Source: Acidobacteriota bacterium
Lineage (GTDB): Bacteria; Acidobacteriota; Terriglobia; Terriglobales; Acidobacteriaceae
Assembly (NCBI GenBank): GCA_018268895.1
Contig: JAFDVP010000013.1
Location: 1 to 64,000 of the forward strand
Length of the DNA: 64,000 bases
Direction of reading: 5' to 3'
The translations under genes were made by a program, and so were the position numbers. Under the pieces are notes generated by a model that was given only the letters and a program-made list of their open reading frames with translations, made no database searches and had not been told where the DNA came from. This document shows, in pieces, positions 32,589-42,255 of this stretch (its first letter is position 1; each line of letters starts with the position of its first letter).

Positions 32589-35500
32589 CTAGAAAGTAAT
32601 TCTTGCTGCTATCTGCATCTGCCTTGGGTCGCCGGATGACGTGATGACGCCATATAGTGAATTGCCGATGGTGCCCCCTGGAGCGTTGAACTGTGGATGG
32701 TTCAGCAGATTGAACCCTTCCAGTCGGAGGTTAAGGTTGCCTTCGCGCAGCTTAGGAAGCGGAAAGTTTCTCTGTAGGCTGAGATTTAGTTGATTCTTTC
32801 CTGGTGCGCGAAGGATATTTCTTCCCGCATTACCGAAGGTATATGGGGCCGTGTTGATATAGCAGGCTGTATTGAACCATTGCTGTGTTGTGTGCGCGCC
32901 TCCAGTATTTCCGTTGCACAGTTGAGTTGGACGCGTCAACGTACCTGCATTTGCCGCATCGAAGCTCATGCCGGGTGTAAACGGAAGACCTGTCTGGTAC
33001 TGATACACCGGTGAAACGGCCCAGCCTCCCAACACTGCTGAGGCTATTGCATTTTGGCCAAGCCATGGTTTGCCCCTACCGAATGGCAGTTCAACGATGC
33101 CAGTTAGTACATAACGAAAGCGAACGTCATTGTCGCCCGAAGCGTAGTTTGCGCTCCGGTTGTAGTTGTTCTGGATCGTATTGCCAACACCGCATGTATC
33201 GCATAGATCGAGAGCTGGGTTCTGAAGGTCAAATGCATGGCCATACGTCAACGAGTTCAGGAAGGAGTATCCCTTTTCGAAGCGCTTCTCGAACTTTGCA
33301 GAGACACCTTCATACTGGCTTGAGTTCCAGTTGTCTACCGTCTTCACAGGAGCGATCGTATAAGCTGCCAACGGACGACGCGAGTTTACCGAAGTAGAAT
33401 TCAATACCGTCGGCTGGTTACCCTGACCGAGTCCCAGCAACTGCGAGCCGTGGTTGCCCACGTAGTTCACCTCAGCGAGCACATCCCACGGCAATTGCTT
33501 CTGGATACTCAGGCTCCACTGTTGTACATAAGGGGTTTGAAAGTGCTCGCGCCAGCTCACCAGGGTGGCTGTTGCAGTTGGCACGAGCACAAACGAACCC
33601 GGCGAGATGGGTGTCGGTCGCGGGATGGAGGCCGATGACGACAGCACAAAACCCGTTGCAGGATTCAACTGATCGCTCGATGTTGTTACAGCACCATACC
33701 CGAAGAATGGCGGGTTACTCGTCAGACGGTTCGTTACTCCCGTTCCCTCGTCCTGCGCGTAAAAAATGCCATACGATCCGCGCACAGTCATATCCTTTAC
33801 TCCCGGCACTCTGTACGCAAAACCAACTCGCGGCGCAATATTGTTTCGGTCTGGATAGATCAGTCCGCGCGGAAGGCGCGAGTCGCCTGAGAAGATAAAC
33901 TGACCGTATAGCGGTCCCGGATCAAGCACGAAGTTCGCCATACGGTTTTGGACCTCAATGAATGGCGAGTCGTACTCATAGCGCACCCCATAGTTCAGCG
34001 TCAGCTCCGGCGTTACCTGCCACTGGTCTGCTGCGTAGATGCCGTAGGCAATACCGCGCTCCTCATTCTGTGCTACCGTGCCCGTAGTCAACGTATTGGC
34101 GTCGCCTAACAACAGGTCTGCAATTGCATTGCCTGAGGCGCCGCGCGCACGCGGATCCTGCGAGAAGACGCCAGTAAAACCAAATGACGAACGGCCGTTC
34201 GATGCCGAAAATGTCTTCGGTCGAATCCACAAAAACTCTCCGCCCATCTTGTACTGGTGTCGTCCATGTGACCATGAAACGTTGTCGGCAAAATCGAAAA
34301 CGCCTGAAGTCTTCTTCAGTGGACTGTTGCCGCAGCAGGGTCCCTGTGCGCCAAGTCCCGTTATGTTTGACACGTTGAATGTCGGCATTCCTTCCGTTAC
34401 TGCTTGATCCAGCGAGCCTTGGATTACTTCGTTACGCGGCAACGTTCCGGCGGACTCAATGCCCATTGTCGCCCACGAGAAGCGAAACTCGTTGATCAGG
34501 GAGTTCGTGATAATACGTGTATATCCCGCGCCGATGCCCTTTGAGGTGGTCGTCGCTATGCCAGGATCCGATGCCGGAGCTGGCAATGCTGCCTCGTTCG
34601 CCGTCGAAGAGTTCGTTTGCGCATACCGACCGAAGACCGAGTCCTTCGACGAGAGTTGGATATCACCGCGCGCGATACCGTTTTTGATATCGATTCTTTC
34701 CGGCGCATTGCGTCTGAACACATTCGGCCCCACCGAAGGCGTATTTGGCAACGGATAGTACTGTGCCAGTGCGCTACCAATCGTGTTGAGTCGGCTTGAG
34801 GGGATCACATTGCCCGCAAACTGTGTCCTGGTTGCAGCCGTACCTGTACCGGTTGTCGTGTTCGGGTCGTAGATCGGGATCACGAAACCGGCCAAATTCT
34901 TCGTCTGCGAGAAATTGCCCGCACGCTCTAACGCGGTCGGGACTGTCGCTGTCTGCGGTGTCTCATCTCTCTGATGTATGCCCTCGTATGCTGCAAAGAA
35001 AAAGGCCTTATCGCGGATCACCGGGCCGCCTAGCGAGCCACCATACTGATTTCGCACCAGCAGGGGCTTTGTCGCCGCAAAGTAGTTCTGCGCGTCCAAA
35101 TTGTCGTTACGCAAAAAATCGTATGCCGAACCGTGGATTTGGTTGGTGCCGCTCTTGGTGATCGCATTCACAACACCACCGGCAGCCGCGCCGTATTCTG
35201 CGGAGAAGTTGCTGGTTTGTACCGTGAACTCGCGCAACGCATCCAATGGAGGCCGCACCATGTCACGCGCCCGGTTATCGAGGCCGCGCAGATAGTTCAC
35301 ATTCCGCGCCCCATCCAATAGAAACGCATTTTGCAGACCTGTATTGCCATAAGCGGAAAATGAGTTGTCGCGACCTGATGATGTAGGAATCGCGCCTGGG
35401 ACATAGTTCGCCGCATCCAGGTAGTTGCGGCCGTTCAATGGAAGGTCCGTCACCTGCTTCGAGCTCACGACTTGAGCAATAGTCTCAGACTTATCTTCGA

Positions 35501-35882
35501 TCAGTGGAGCTTCTCCACTTACGGTCACAACCTGCGTAGCTTCACCAAGCTCCAGTGCGACATCGAGTGAGACTACCGAGCCCACAGATACGGTAACGGC
35601 ATTGCGGTCCACTGTTTTGAAGCCCTCCGCAACGATGTGTGTGTTGTACCGCCCCGGCTGCAACAGCGGAACTTGTGCAATGCCCTGGCTATTTGACTTC
35701 AAGACGCGCACAGTCGCGCCTGTGTCCGTTCCGCTCACCGTGACTTCGGCATCTTTCACTACCGCTCCCGATGCGTCCGCGATGGTTATGCTTAGCTCTC
35801 CCGTCGCTGCTTGTGCAAGCAGCTCTGACCTGAAGGAGAACAGTAGTACAAGAAGAGCAAGTACCCTGAGAAGTCGATTCAT
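32589..35882 (-). CDS. Oar-like TonB-dependent outer-membrane receptor (module A)
   Basis: 1097 residues. A signal peptide (residues 1-24, LLRVLALLVLLFSFRSELLAQ) is followed by a carboxypeptidase-regulatory-like domain (about 27-110, ATGELSITIADASGAVVKDAEV), a plug domain with LPLNGRNYLDAANYVPGA, and a long beta-barrel ending in a terminal Phe (MQIAARITF). Such acidobacterial proteins are taken to import or bind oligosaccharides at the outer membrane. It is preceded by one sulfatase gene (79 bp) and followed by another, so a sulfated glycan fragment is a likely ligand (inference). Confidence 0.88.
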   Translation of the reverse strand: MNRLLRVLALLVLLFSFRSELLAQAATGELSITIADASGAVVKDAEVTVSGTDTGATVRVLKSNSQGIAQVPLLQPGRYNTHIVAEGFKTVDRNAVTVSVGSVVSLDVALELGEATQVVTVSGEAPLIEDKSETIAQVVSSKQVTDLPLNGRNYLDAANYVPGAIPTSSGRDNSFSAYGNTGLQNAFLLDGARNVNYLRGLDNRARDMVRPPLDALREFTVQTSNFSAEYGAAAGGVVNAITKSGTNQIHGSAYDFLRNDNLDAQNYFAATKPLLVRNQYGGSLGGPVIRDKAFFFAAYEGIHQRDETPQTATVPTALERAGNFSQTKNLAGFVIPIYDPNTTTGTGTAATRTQFAGNVIPSSRLNTIGSALAQYYPLPNTPSVGPNVFRRNAPERIDIKNGIARGDIQLSSKDSVFGRYAQTNSSTANEAALPAPASDPGIATTTSKGIGAGYTRIITNSLINEFRFSWATMGIESAGTLPRNEVIQGSLDQAVTEGMPTFNVSNITGLGAQGPCCGNSPLKKTSGVFDFADNVSWSHGRHQYKMGGEFLWIRPKTFSASNGRSSFGFTGVFSQDPRARGASGNAIADLLLGDANTLTTGTVAQNEERGIAYGIYAADQWQVTPELTLNYGVRYEYDSPFIEVQNRMANFVLDPGPLYGQFIFSGDSRLPRGLIYPDRNNIAPRVGFAYRVPGVKDMTVRGSYGIFYAQDEGTGVTNRLTSNPPFFGYGAVTTSSDQLNPATGFVLSSSASIPRPTPISPGSFVLVPTATATLVSWREHFQTPYVQQWSLSIQKQLPWDVLAEVNYVGNHGSQLLGLGQGNQPTVLNSTSVNSRRPLAAYTIAPVKTVDNWNSSQYEGVSAKFEKRFEKGYSFLNSLTYGHAFDLQNPALDLCDTCGVGNTIQNNYNRSANYASGDNDVRFRYVLTGIVELPFGRGKPWLGQNAIASAVLGGWAVSPVYQYQTGLPFTPGMSFDAANAGTLTRPTQLCNGNTGGAHTTQQWFNTACYINTAPYTFGNAGRNILRAPGKNQLNLSLQRNFPLPKLREGNLNLRLEGFNLLNHPQFNAPGGTIGNSLYGVITSSGDPRQMQIAARITF

Positions 35883-35961
35883 ATTTGTTTAACGGCCGCG
35901 CCGTCCTCCATAAATTTGTAAGGTTTGTTCATATGTTGAAATACAGCTTTTGATATGGCCG

Positions 35962-37452
35962 TTACCTGCTCGACACGCCATACTTTCGCTCTGGATGATC
36001 AATGTCCATTGGGTCATCCAACTGCTTTTGGACTTCCTTAAGCTTTGCAATCAGCTCCCGTTTCACCTCGGCATATGCGGGATCATTTACCAGGTCATTC
36101 ACCTCCCAGGGATCCTTTTCCAGGTCGAAGACCTGGTATCGATTGATTGGCGCGTAGAAGATCAGCTTGTGCTTCTTCGTTCGTATGCTGCGCTGTAGCA
36201 CATTCAGCCAACCGAACATCGCATCGTTGATTGGTTCTGTGCTCTCGTTTCGCAGCATGGGAACCAATGACGGAAACTCCACATGCTTTGGTGTCTCGAT
36301 GCCGGCAAGATCACACGTAGTCGCATACATCGAATGCTGATACACCATCTCGTCGACTCGCTTGGCTGCCTTGATGCCGGGGCCAGTGATGATCAGCGGT
36401 ATCCGCATCGAACACTCATACTGATTTTGTTTGCCCATCAACCCGTGTTCACCCACAGCCAACCCATGGTCGGCTGTCATGATGACGTACGTGTTGTCCG
36501 CCTTGCCCGAAGCATGTAAGGCATCCAAAATACGGCCTATCTGCGCATCCATATGCGTGATAATCGCGTAGTACTCACGCCGGTGGACCTTCACGTCGTA
36601 CTCTGTTCGGGGGAAGGGAGCCAGCAACTCGTCACGTGTCTTATGCTCGCCCTGGTCGAACGGGTGCTCCGGGAGGAAGTTTGGCGGCACTGCAATCTTC
36701 TCTACGGGATACATATCCAGGTATTCCTGCGGGGCTTGCCTCGGATCGTGCGGAGCATTGAACCCCACATACATGAAGAACGGATTCTTCTTTTGCGGAA
36801 TCACCTTCGTCAGGTGTTCTATCGCTGCATCCGCGTACAGTTCACTCGAGTGTTGAATCGTTTCGTCGCCACGTTTGTTTAGCCAGAGTCCCTTTTTCAG
36901 CCAGTGCCCAAATAGCGCTTTGTTCATCGGCTGCCAGTTGTTTCCCGAGGCTGGCCTGTTGTACATGTCCGGCGTCGACGGGAGATACCCCGGGGCCACC
37001 GGCCCCATCTCGCTGAACGACCGTTGCAAGCCCACAGCGTCTAAGTGCCACTTGCCTGTAATAAACGTGTCATACCCGCCTTCACGGAGTGTCTGTCCCC
37101 ACATAGGTTTGTCCGTCGCTTGATTGGCGGAGTCCTGACGGTTAGCGCGGAATGACGAGAGCCCTGTGTTGAGCATGGTCCTGCTGGCTACGCACACCGC
37201 TCCCGTCCAACTGCCCTGGTGGAAGCAGTGAGTGAAGTGGCATCCCCGTTTCACCAGCCGATCCAGGTTCGGTGTATGTATCTCTGGGTTGTTGATCGAA
37301 CTGATCGTGCGAAACATCAGGTCGTCCGCAATCATGAACAGAAAATTTGGCCGCTTATCGCCCATTGTCTTAGCAGGCTGCATCGCCTCCGCCTTCTGCA
37401 AGCCGGCCAACGCGGCCGAGGAGGTCATTCCTATAAACGTGCGTCTATTCAT
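35962..37452 (-). CDS. Tat-exported sulfatase (module A, first gene)
   Basis: 496 residues. MNRRTFIGMTSSAALAG is a twin-arginine signal. Metal ligands D43 and D44 (MIADDL) and the formylglycine site C87 in CVASR (87-91; Ala in place of the usual Pro, an accepted variant) are present, with TADHGLAVGEHG downstream. It clearly differs from the other sulfatase of the module, so two sulfate positions or linkages may be attacked. AAGGAAG precedes the ATG. It is divergent from the membrane-anchored regulator across 291 bp. Confidence 0.9.
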   Translation of the reverse strand: MNRRTFIGMTSSAALAGLQKAEAMQPAKTMGDKRPNFLFMIADDLMFRTISSINNPEIHTPNLDRLVKRGCHFTHCFHQGSWTGAVCVASRTMLNTGLSSFRANRQDSANQATDKPMWGQTLREGGYDTFITGKWHLDAVGLQRSFSEMGPVAPGYLPSTPDMYNRPASGNNWQPMNKALFGHWLKKGLWLNKRGDETIQHSSELYADAAIEHLTKVIPQKKNPFFMYVGFNAPHDPRQAPQEYLDMYPVEKIAVPPNFLPEHPFDQGEHKTRDELLAPFPRTEYDVKVHRREYYAIITHMDAQIGRILDALHASGKADNTYVIMTADHGLAVGEHGLMGKQNQYECSMRIPLIITGPGIKAAKRVDEMVYQHSMYATTCDLAGIETPKHVEFPSLVPMLRNESTEPINDAMFGWLNVLQRSIRTKKHKLIFYAPINRYQVFDLEKDPWEVNDLVNDPAYAEVKRELIAKLKEVQKQLDDPMDIDHPERKYGVSSR

Positions 37453-37743
37453 TTTTTCTTCCTTTGCCAGTTATTCCCTTATCCGTCATTGCCCAGAGAC
37501 AGACAAAGCAGCACAGCCGCAGTCCGGACAGCTTGAGAGCCGACGCTCCCGAATACATTTTTCAGAGCAGGAGGAATATAAGGATTAGGATCTACAGGTG
37601 TAACGAGAATCGAGGAGTTTCACGGTGTATGACACGGTGAAATCTACTGATGGTAGGAGGGATAGCATCCTGAGGAAAGGTTAGCCAAGGGATGCGCTTT
37701 TTGTCTACTCTTGTAATCGCAGCCGAATTGGCAAGGAACTTTG

Positions 37744-39075
37744 ATGGGAACAAGATCCGCTATCGAGGCACCAAGCTCTGCCGATCCCGAGATGTCGCGC
37801 GAGGCACTTCAGCGCATCCTTGTCAGCCGTACGTTCAGCAAGGCGCCCCGGCTCTGTTCTCTATTGCAATATGTCGTCGAAAACACACTCACCGGAAGGC
37901 TGGATAACCTTACCGAGCAGCAGATCGGCATTCAGGTCTTCAACCGGTCACCAGGCTATAACTCTGGTGAAGACACAATCGTCCGTGGTACCGCCCGTCA
38001 TCTTCGCCAGCGGATCGAACAGTATTATGCCGACGAGGGCCAAGCCGATCATCTGCGTATCAGCGTCCCAAAAGGAGGCTATGTCGCCCACTTTGAGACT
38101 GGCACCCTTTCGAACAAGAAATCACCGGAGTTCACCGAGCATGTTGCGCCGCTCACTCCCATCACGCAACCGGCAACTGAATTCACTTCGGCTTCCTGGC
38201 CGCTGACCGCTCGCGCCGCCGTAACCTTATTAACAGCGGCGGCCATTCTGCTGCCCATTGCCGTCTATCTCTGGCTACGGCCCGGCTCGCCTGACAGAGC
38301 GAGCCACGAGCCCCAGCAACTATGGCGTGCGCTCTTTACGTCCGAGCGCAAAACGATCATCGTGCCCGGCGATGCCAGCCTGGACGCCTATATTGCCTGG
38401 GAGCAGCACCCCGTCTCTCTTGAAAACTACGCCAACCAGACCTACCAGCGGCAGGTCACCATAAGCCGGCCGCCTACCGGCCTCGATGTCCCGTTGAGTA
38501 TACGATCTGTCACCCCCATGGCCGACCTCCGCCTCGTCGCCGAGCTCGTCCGTGCGCCAGCCTATATGGGCATGCCGCAACTCGAGCGCAACATGGAGAT
38601 TCGCTACGCTCGTGATGTCGCTGTGGCGGACACGCACGACAACAACCTCATCCTCATCGGATCAGAGACGTTTAACCCATGGGTGACGCTCTACCAACCC
38701 AACATGGACTTCGTCTCCCACTGGAATTTCTCTACCGATATCTACTCCATCGAGAACAAAGCGCCGAAGTCTGGCGAGCAGAAGCTCTACTCCTATGATC
38801 GGCGTCTACAACATCAGCCGCAGAATCCTATCACTCACATCGCCCTGCTCGATAACTCACAAGGACAGGGGCGTGTGCTCATTATCGAAGGCACATCGAT
38901 GGGAACGACCTACGGCGCCGTCAACTTCCTTACGCATGAACAGCTATGGGGACCTGTGGTCAAGTCAGCTACAGACTCGTTCGGCCGTCTGCACAACTTT
39001 GAGATCCTTCTCAGTGGCGACTTCGTCCACGGTGGTGTCAGCAACACACACATCATCGCTCTCCATGTGCACTAA
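37744..39075 (+). CDS. Membrane-anchored winged-helix-type regulator with extracytoplasmic domain
   Basis: 443 residues from the ATG at 37744 (AAGGA, 6-nt spacing). Residues about 15-120 resemble the DNA-binding-like domain that precedes cyclase or TPR regions in acidobacterial proteins (SKAPRLCSLLQYVVE, then VRGTARHLRQRIEQYYADEG and ISVPKGGYVAHFE). One transmembrane segment follows at about 155-180 (AAVTLLTAAAILLPIAVYLWL). The remaining 260 residues have no domain I recognise. It resembles CadC/ToxR in layout, so I infer a one-component sensor of module A. Confidence 0.65.
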   Translation: MGTRSAIEAPSSADPEMSREALQRILVSRTFSKAPRLCSLLQYVVENTLTGRLDNLTEQQIGIQVFNRSPGYNSGEDTIVRGTARHLRQRIEQYYADEGQADHLRISVPKGGYVAHFETGTLSNKKSPEFTEHVAPLTPITQPATEFTSASWPLTARAAVTLLTAAAILLPIAVYLWLRPGSPDRASHEPQQLWRALFTSERKTIIVPGDASLDAYIAWEQHPVSLENYANQTYQRQVTISRPPTGLDVPLSIRSVTPMADLRLVAELVRAPAYMGMPQLERNMEIRYARDVAVADTHDNNLILIGSETFNPWVTLYQPNMDFVSHWNFSTDIYSIENKAPKSGEQKLYSYDRRLQHQPQNPITHIALLDNSQGQGRVLIIEGTSMGTTYGAVNFLTHEQLWGPVVKSATDSFGRLHNFEILLSGDFVHGGVSNTHIIALHVH

Positions 39076-39354
39076 TGCCATGTTGCTTCCTTGTGGCTGT
39101 CTCCAGTTTGAGACATGCTCACACGGCATGGTTATCCAGTCTGGCCGATATTACGCATGCACATAAAATGTTAACAACCAGAAGCCTTTGTTTGATTATT
39201 GGCCGAGACCGCTTTATTGGCGTGGTACAGCTTGAGACGGAGTAAGTTCTGATGGGGGAAGAGCCGCTTACGCTGGATAGGTGTTGACATTAAAGAAGAG
39301 AGATTCGTGAGAGCTTCATGGAAGCATGCGGAAGGGGAGACAAATGTCGGATTT

Positions 39355-40644
39355 TCAACTTTCTTGAATATCTATAAAAAACCAAAAGAACCCGGCAACG
39401 AGAGTCATCAACGAACCAAAGTACAAGGCATTCTGCCAACCGAATCTCACAGCAATCGTCGCGGTAAGAATGGGTGAAAGCCATCCACCAATATTCCCGC
39501 CCATATTCATCAACCCGGAGAGTGAGCCTGAGGAACGTGGAGATAGATCATTACAGGTAGCCCAAAATGCGGGGGTTGCAAAGAGATTAAATCCGGCGGC
39601 CAAAGCCAGCAATACAATGGCATAGGTGTTATTGCTGATTCTGGCTCCAGCGGCCAGCATGATGGCGGAAAGTACTACTCCCAACCATACGGTACCTTGG
39701 CGGCCTCGCCGCCGCCCCCACCTCTTTGCTGCACGATCTGAAAACCACCCTCCTAGCGGGGTAAGCACTAAGATGGCAATGAACGGGGTTGAACCCCAGA
39801 GTCCTCCTGTTTCAATCGGAAGGTGACGCACGTTCACTAAGTAGATGAAAAACCAAGTGTAGTAAATGTAAGCAGGATAGCCGATGCACAGGTAACTAAG
39901 GATTAAGAGCCAAACCGACGGGTTGCGGAATAGGGGCAATAAAGAGATATTTTCCGGCCGTGCCCCTTCATTCTGATGTAGTGCAGTATTGCTCTGCCTG
40001 GAAGCTGATCTGATAGCTTGCAGCTCTAACGGATTGACCCCATGGTGCTCTTCCGGTCGATCCGTGGCATATATATACCAACCTACTGCAAGAATGAGGC
40101 CAAGGGCGCCGCAGATGTAAAACGATGACTGCCATCCCCACCGCTTCATAATCCATGAGATCGCGATAGGCGTCAGCGCTCCGCCCAACCCGATACCAAC
40201 CAGAAAAATGCTGTTGGCGGTTCCGCGCCGCTCAGGATTAATCCAATCGGCAATAAGTCTGTTGGAATTAGGGAATGCTGCAGCTTCTCCTACGCCCAAC
40301 GCGAATCTGACCAAGGCAAACGACCACGCCATCCCCAGCCAGCTAACCCATGGAAAGTCAGCGGCAAATGCCGTCGCAATCGTAAATAATGACCACCACA
40401 GAATGGCGACGGTGATGACCTTCTTGGGGCCAAAACGATCACCTAGCCATCCTGCGGGTACCTGGCAGAGTGCGTATCCGACGCTAAACGCACTCAAAAT
40501 CCATCCCATAGATTCCGTTTTGAACGCGAATTCGTCCTGGATATATTTTCCGGCGATGCTAAGGTTCACTCTGTCGACAAAGGTTAGAGCCGAAATCAGG
40601 CCAAGTAAGCCGACGACCTTCCATCGCACATTGGAGGTGGTCAC
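39355..40644 (-). CDS. MFS transporter, ACS family (module B)
   Basis: 429 residues from a GTG start with about 12 membrane segments. LLGLISALTFVDRVNLSIAGKYIQDEF, GWILSAFSVGYALCQVPAGWLGDRFGPKK and FPNSNRLIADWINPERRGTANSIF are typical of hexuronate/galactonate-type carriers. No ribosome-binding site is evident. It is divergent from the GntR gene (353 bp apart), suggesting joint control. The substrate is probably a sugar acid. It is a different carrier from the one at 51976. Confidence 0.82.
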   Translation of the reverse strand: MTTSNVRWKVVGLLGLISALTFVDRVNLSIAGKYIQDEFAFKTESMGWILSAFSVGYALCQVPAGWLGDRFGPKKVITVAILWWSLFTIATAFAADFPWVSWLGMAWSFALVRFALGVGEAAAFPNSNRLIADWINPERRGTANSIFLVGIGLGGALTPIAISWIMKRWGWQSSFYICGALGLILAVGWYIYATDRPEEHHGVNPLELQAIRSASRQSNTALHQNEGARPENISLLPLFRNPSVWLLILSYLCIGYPAYIYYTWFFIYLVNVRHLPIETGGLWGSTPFIAILVLTPLGGWFSDRAAKRWGRRRGRQGTVWLGVVLSAIMLAAGARISNNTYAIVLLALAAGFNLFATPAFWATCNDLSPRSSGSLSGLMNMGGNIGGWLSPILTATIAVRFGWQNALYFGSLMTLVAGFFWFFIDIQES

Positions 40645-40997
40645 TCGATCGGTAGATAAGGAGCTGGTATGGTTGGAACTTTTCGAGGTTTTTATGGCAA
40701 TCCTCTGCGTGAAGCTTCTTCATTTGTGCGGATTTTGTTGTTGAGGAGCAGTAGAACGCGAATCCTATGCTGAGATTGGGAAGGTTCTTCAAAATACGAT
40801 CCACCGATTTAGAGTTCTCACAGAAATTCCTTATCAAGACAGAAACGGGCGAGCAGGTTCCGCAATTATGTTCTTGCCCCGAACCTCTACTCTCTGAAGT
40901 TCGTGTAGTGCTTCAGTTTGCATCGTGATGCGCCAGTATTCGGTCATCCTATTTTCTCAATATTGAAATGTCAAGATATCCCTGATAGCATTCTGGT
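40645..40997. other. Divergent intergenic region between MFS and GntR genes
   Basis: 353 bp without a credible gene. It is AT-rich compared with the flanks and must hold the promoters of both divergent genes. The word ATGTCAA at 40968-40974 recurs at 40998-41004, and as its inverse TTGACAT at 42110-42116 before the receptor gene. No strong -35/-10 pair was recognised with confidence. Confidence 0.4.
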
Positions 40998-41008
40998 ATG
41001 TCAATACC
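40995..41008 (+). promoter_or_regulatory. Putative GntR operator over its own start codon
   Basis: GGTAT (40995-40999) and ATACC (41004-41008) form an inverted repeat with the 4-bp spacer GTCA. FCD-type GntR regulators commonly bind short dyads with GGT/ACC halves. The dyad overlaps the ATG of the gntR gene at 40998, so binding would block its own transcription. Support is only the symmetry and position. Confidence 0.35.
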
Positions 41009-41717
41009 TAGCACTGTCGGTTTAAGAGCCAGCCAGTTCGAACATGCTTATGAATTAATACTGAATCAAATCCTTCGAGGTCGGTTACCGCCAGGGTCGG
41101 CCGTCTCACGCCGAGGCTTGGCCAACACGTTGAATATAGGAGTGCGACCAGTAACAGAAGCTCTGCAGCGACTTGAATCTGAAGGCCTTATCGAAAGCCT
41201 ACCGCGAGTAGGGACCCGGGTGAGATTGCCATCGGAGCAGGAAATTCGCGGTCACTATATTGTTCGTGAGGCACTCGAATCGCAATCTGCCCGGTTGTTC
41301 GCCGAGAAATCCAGCAATAGAGAGCGTGAGGATCTCGCCGCGATGGCGAGGCGTCTCGATGCACTATATGATGCTGGCGCACCCGACCACTCTAATAAGG
41401 AAACCCTGGAAGATTATTCGTTCGAAGTCCATACCATGCACGCGCAATTTCATATGCGAATTGCCGAGTGTACTGGATGCCAAGCTCTATGCGCAGCCAT
41501 CAGAAGGAATCAAATTCTGGTATTGAACTGGCTTTATGACAATACATTTCAACCGCAACCTAATCCTGGATATTGGCACTCAAAGCTTATAGAGGCATTA
41601 AGCAGCGGAAGCGTCGATGTTGCCGACAGAGCAATGCGCGAACATACGCGCTATGGCATCGAAGAGGTGTTGAGACGGAGAGAAAAATACTCCAATTGGG
41701 GCAATGGCTACCTGTAA
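40998..41717 (+). CDS. GntR-family regulator, FCD type (module B)
   Basis: 239 residues. The winged helix (residues 15-80, YELILNQILRGRLPPGSAVSRRGLANTLNIGVRPVTEALQRLESEGLIESLPRVGTRV) is classical. A helical FCD effector domain (about 95-225) contains REALESQSARLFAE, HAQFHMRIAECTGC and a final HSKLIEALSSGSVDVADRAMREH with the conserved His and Asp/Glu of the metal/acid-binding pocket. It lies between a divergent MFS gene and the large module B operon and probably represses both. Confidence 0.85.
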   Translation: MSIPSTVGLRASQFEHAYELILNQILRGRLPPGSAVSRRGLANTLNIGVRPVTEALQRLESEGLIESLPRVGTRVRLPSEQEIRGHYIVREALESQSARLFAEKSSNREREDLAAMARRLDALYDAGAPDHSNKETLEDYSFEVHTMHAQFHMRIAECTGCQALCAAIRRNQILVLNWLYDNTFQPQPNPGYWHSKLIEALSSGSVDVADRAMREHTRYGIEEVLRRREKYSNWGNGYL

Positions 41718-42255
41718 TGCCCTCAATTAATTACTGTTGGCACACTTTTACGTTCAATGACAAGAGGAATGTCTCTGAAGTGGATCAAACTAATCCCATA
41801 CCCCTCCAGTAAGGCCGCCGGCAGAACGTCGTCGCTTCGGTCCTGCCTCTGATCCCTCAAAACGTTCTTGCAATCGGGTCCTTCAGTATATCGGTTTGTC
41901 TTCATACATTATCGTTTGAAGGCTTAAAACCAACCCCGGTTTTAGTGTGAGAACCCCTGGAATCGGACGAAATCAGTTACTAAATTCAGCTCGGAGCAAT
42001 CAGAGCGGCATCCGCGATGCGACTATTGCCGGAGCAAATTTGTCCTGATTGTTCTCGAAGCAGTTTGTAAAACACCAAACTGATATTCCAGTAAATATCA
42101 AAAAATATATTGACATCTCAATTTTTGTGAAATACCATCCTCCTCACTGAGATATCACAGTCGCAATTGATTCGTTGGGCCGTTTTCGCTTCGAGGTTGG
42201 AAGCGGGAATTAGGAGCTTGACATCAAGCAAGATCTCTGAGGAGAAGGACGTCTT
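41718..42255. other. Long leader region before the module B receptor
   Basis: 538 bp with no credible gene. The last 150 bp are AT-rich and hold a promoter-like sequence and an inverted repeat (given separately). The part at 41800-42050 shows nothing I recognise. A long 5' leader is possible if transcription begins at the promoter near 42145. Confidence 0.45.
42110..42157 (+). promoter_or_regulatory. Sigma70-like promoter with flanking inverted repeat before the module B operon
   Basis: TTGACA (42110-42115) and TACCAT (42133-42138) are spaced by 17 bp, a good housekeeping-type promoter. TGACATCTCA (42111-42120) and TGAGATATCA (42148-42157) form an inverted repeat matching at 9 of 10 positions, centred on the -10 region. 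A repressor dimer bound there would block RNA polymerase. The left half contains TTGACAT, inverse of the ATGTCAA words near gntR, so the GntR protein is the likely binder. Confidence 0.5.

Noticed and set aside
42130..42162. CRP-like site (TGTGA ... TCACA) before the module B receptor
   Set aside because: The half-sites TGTGA and TCACA are about 23 bp apart instead of 6, so they do not make a CRP site.
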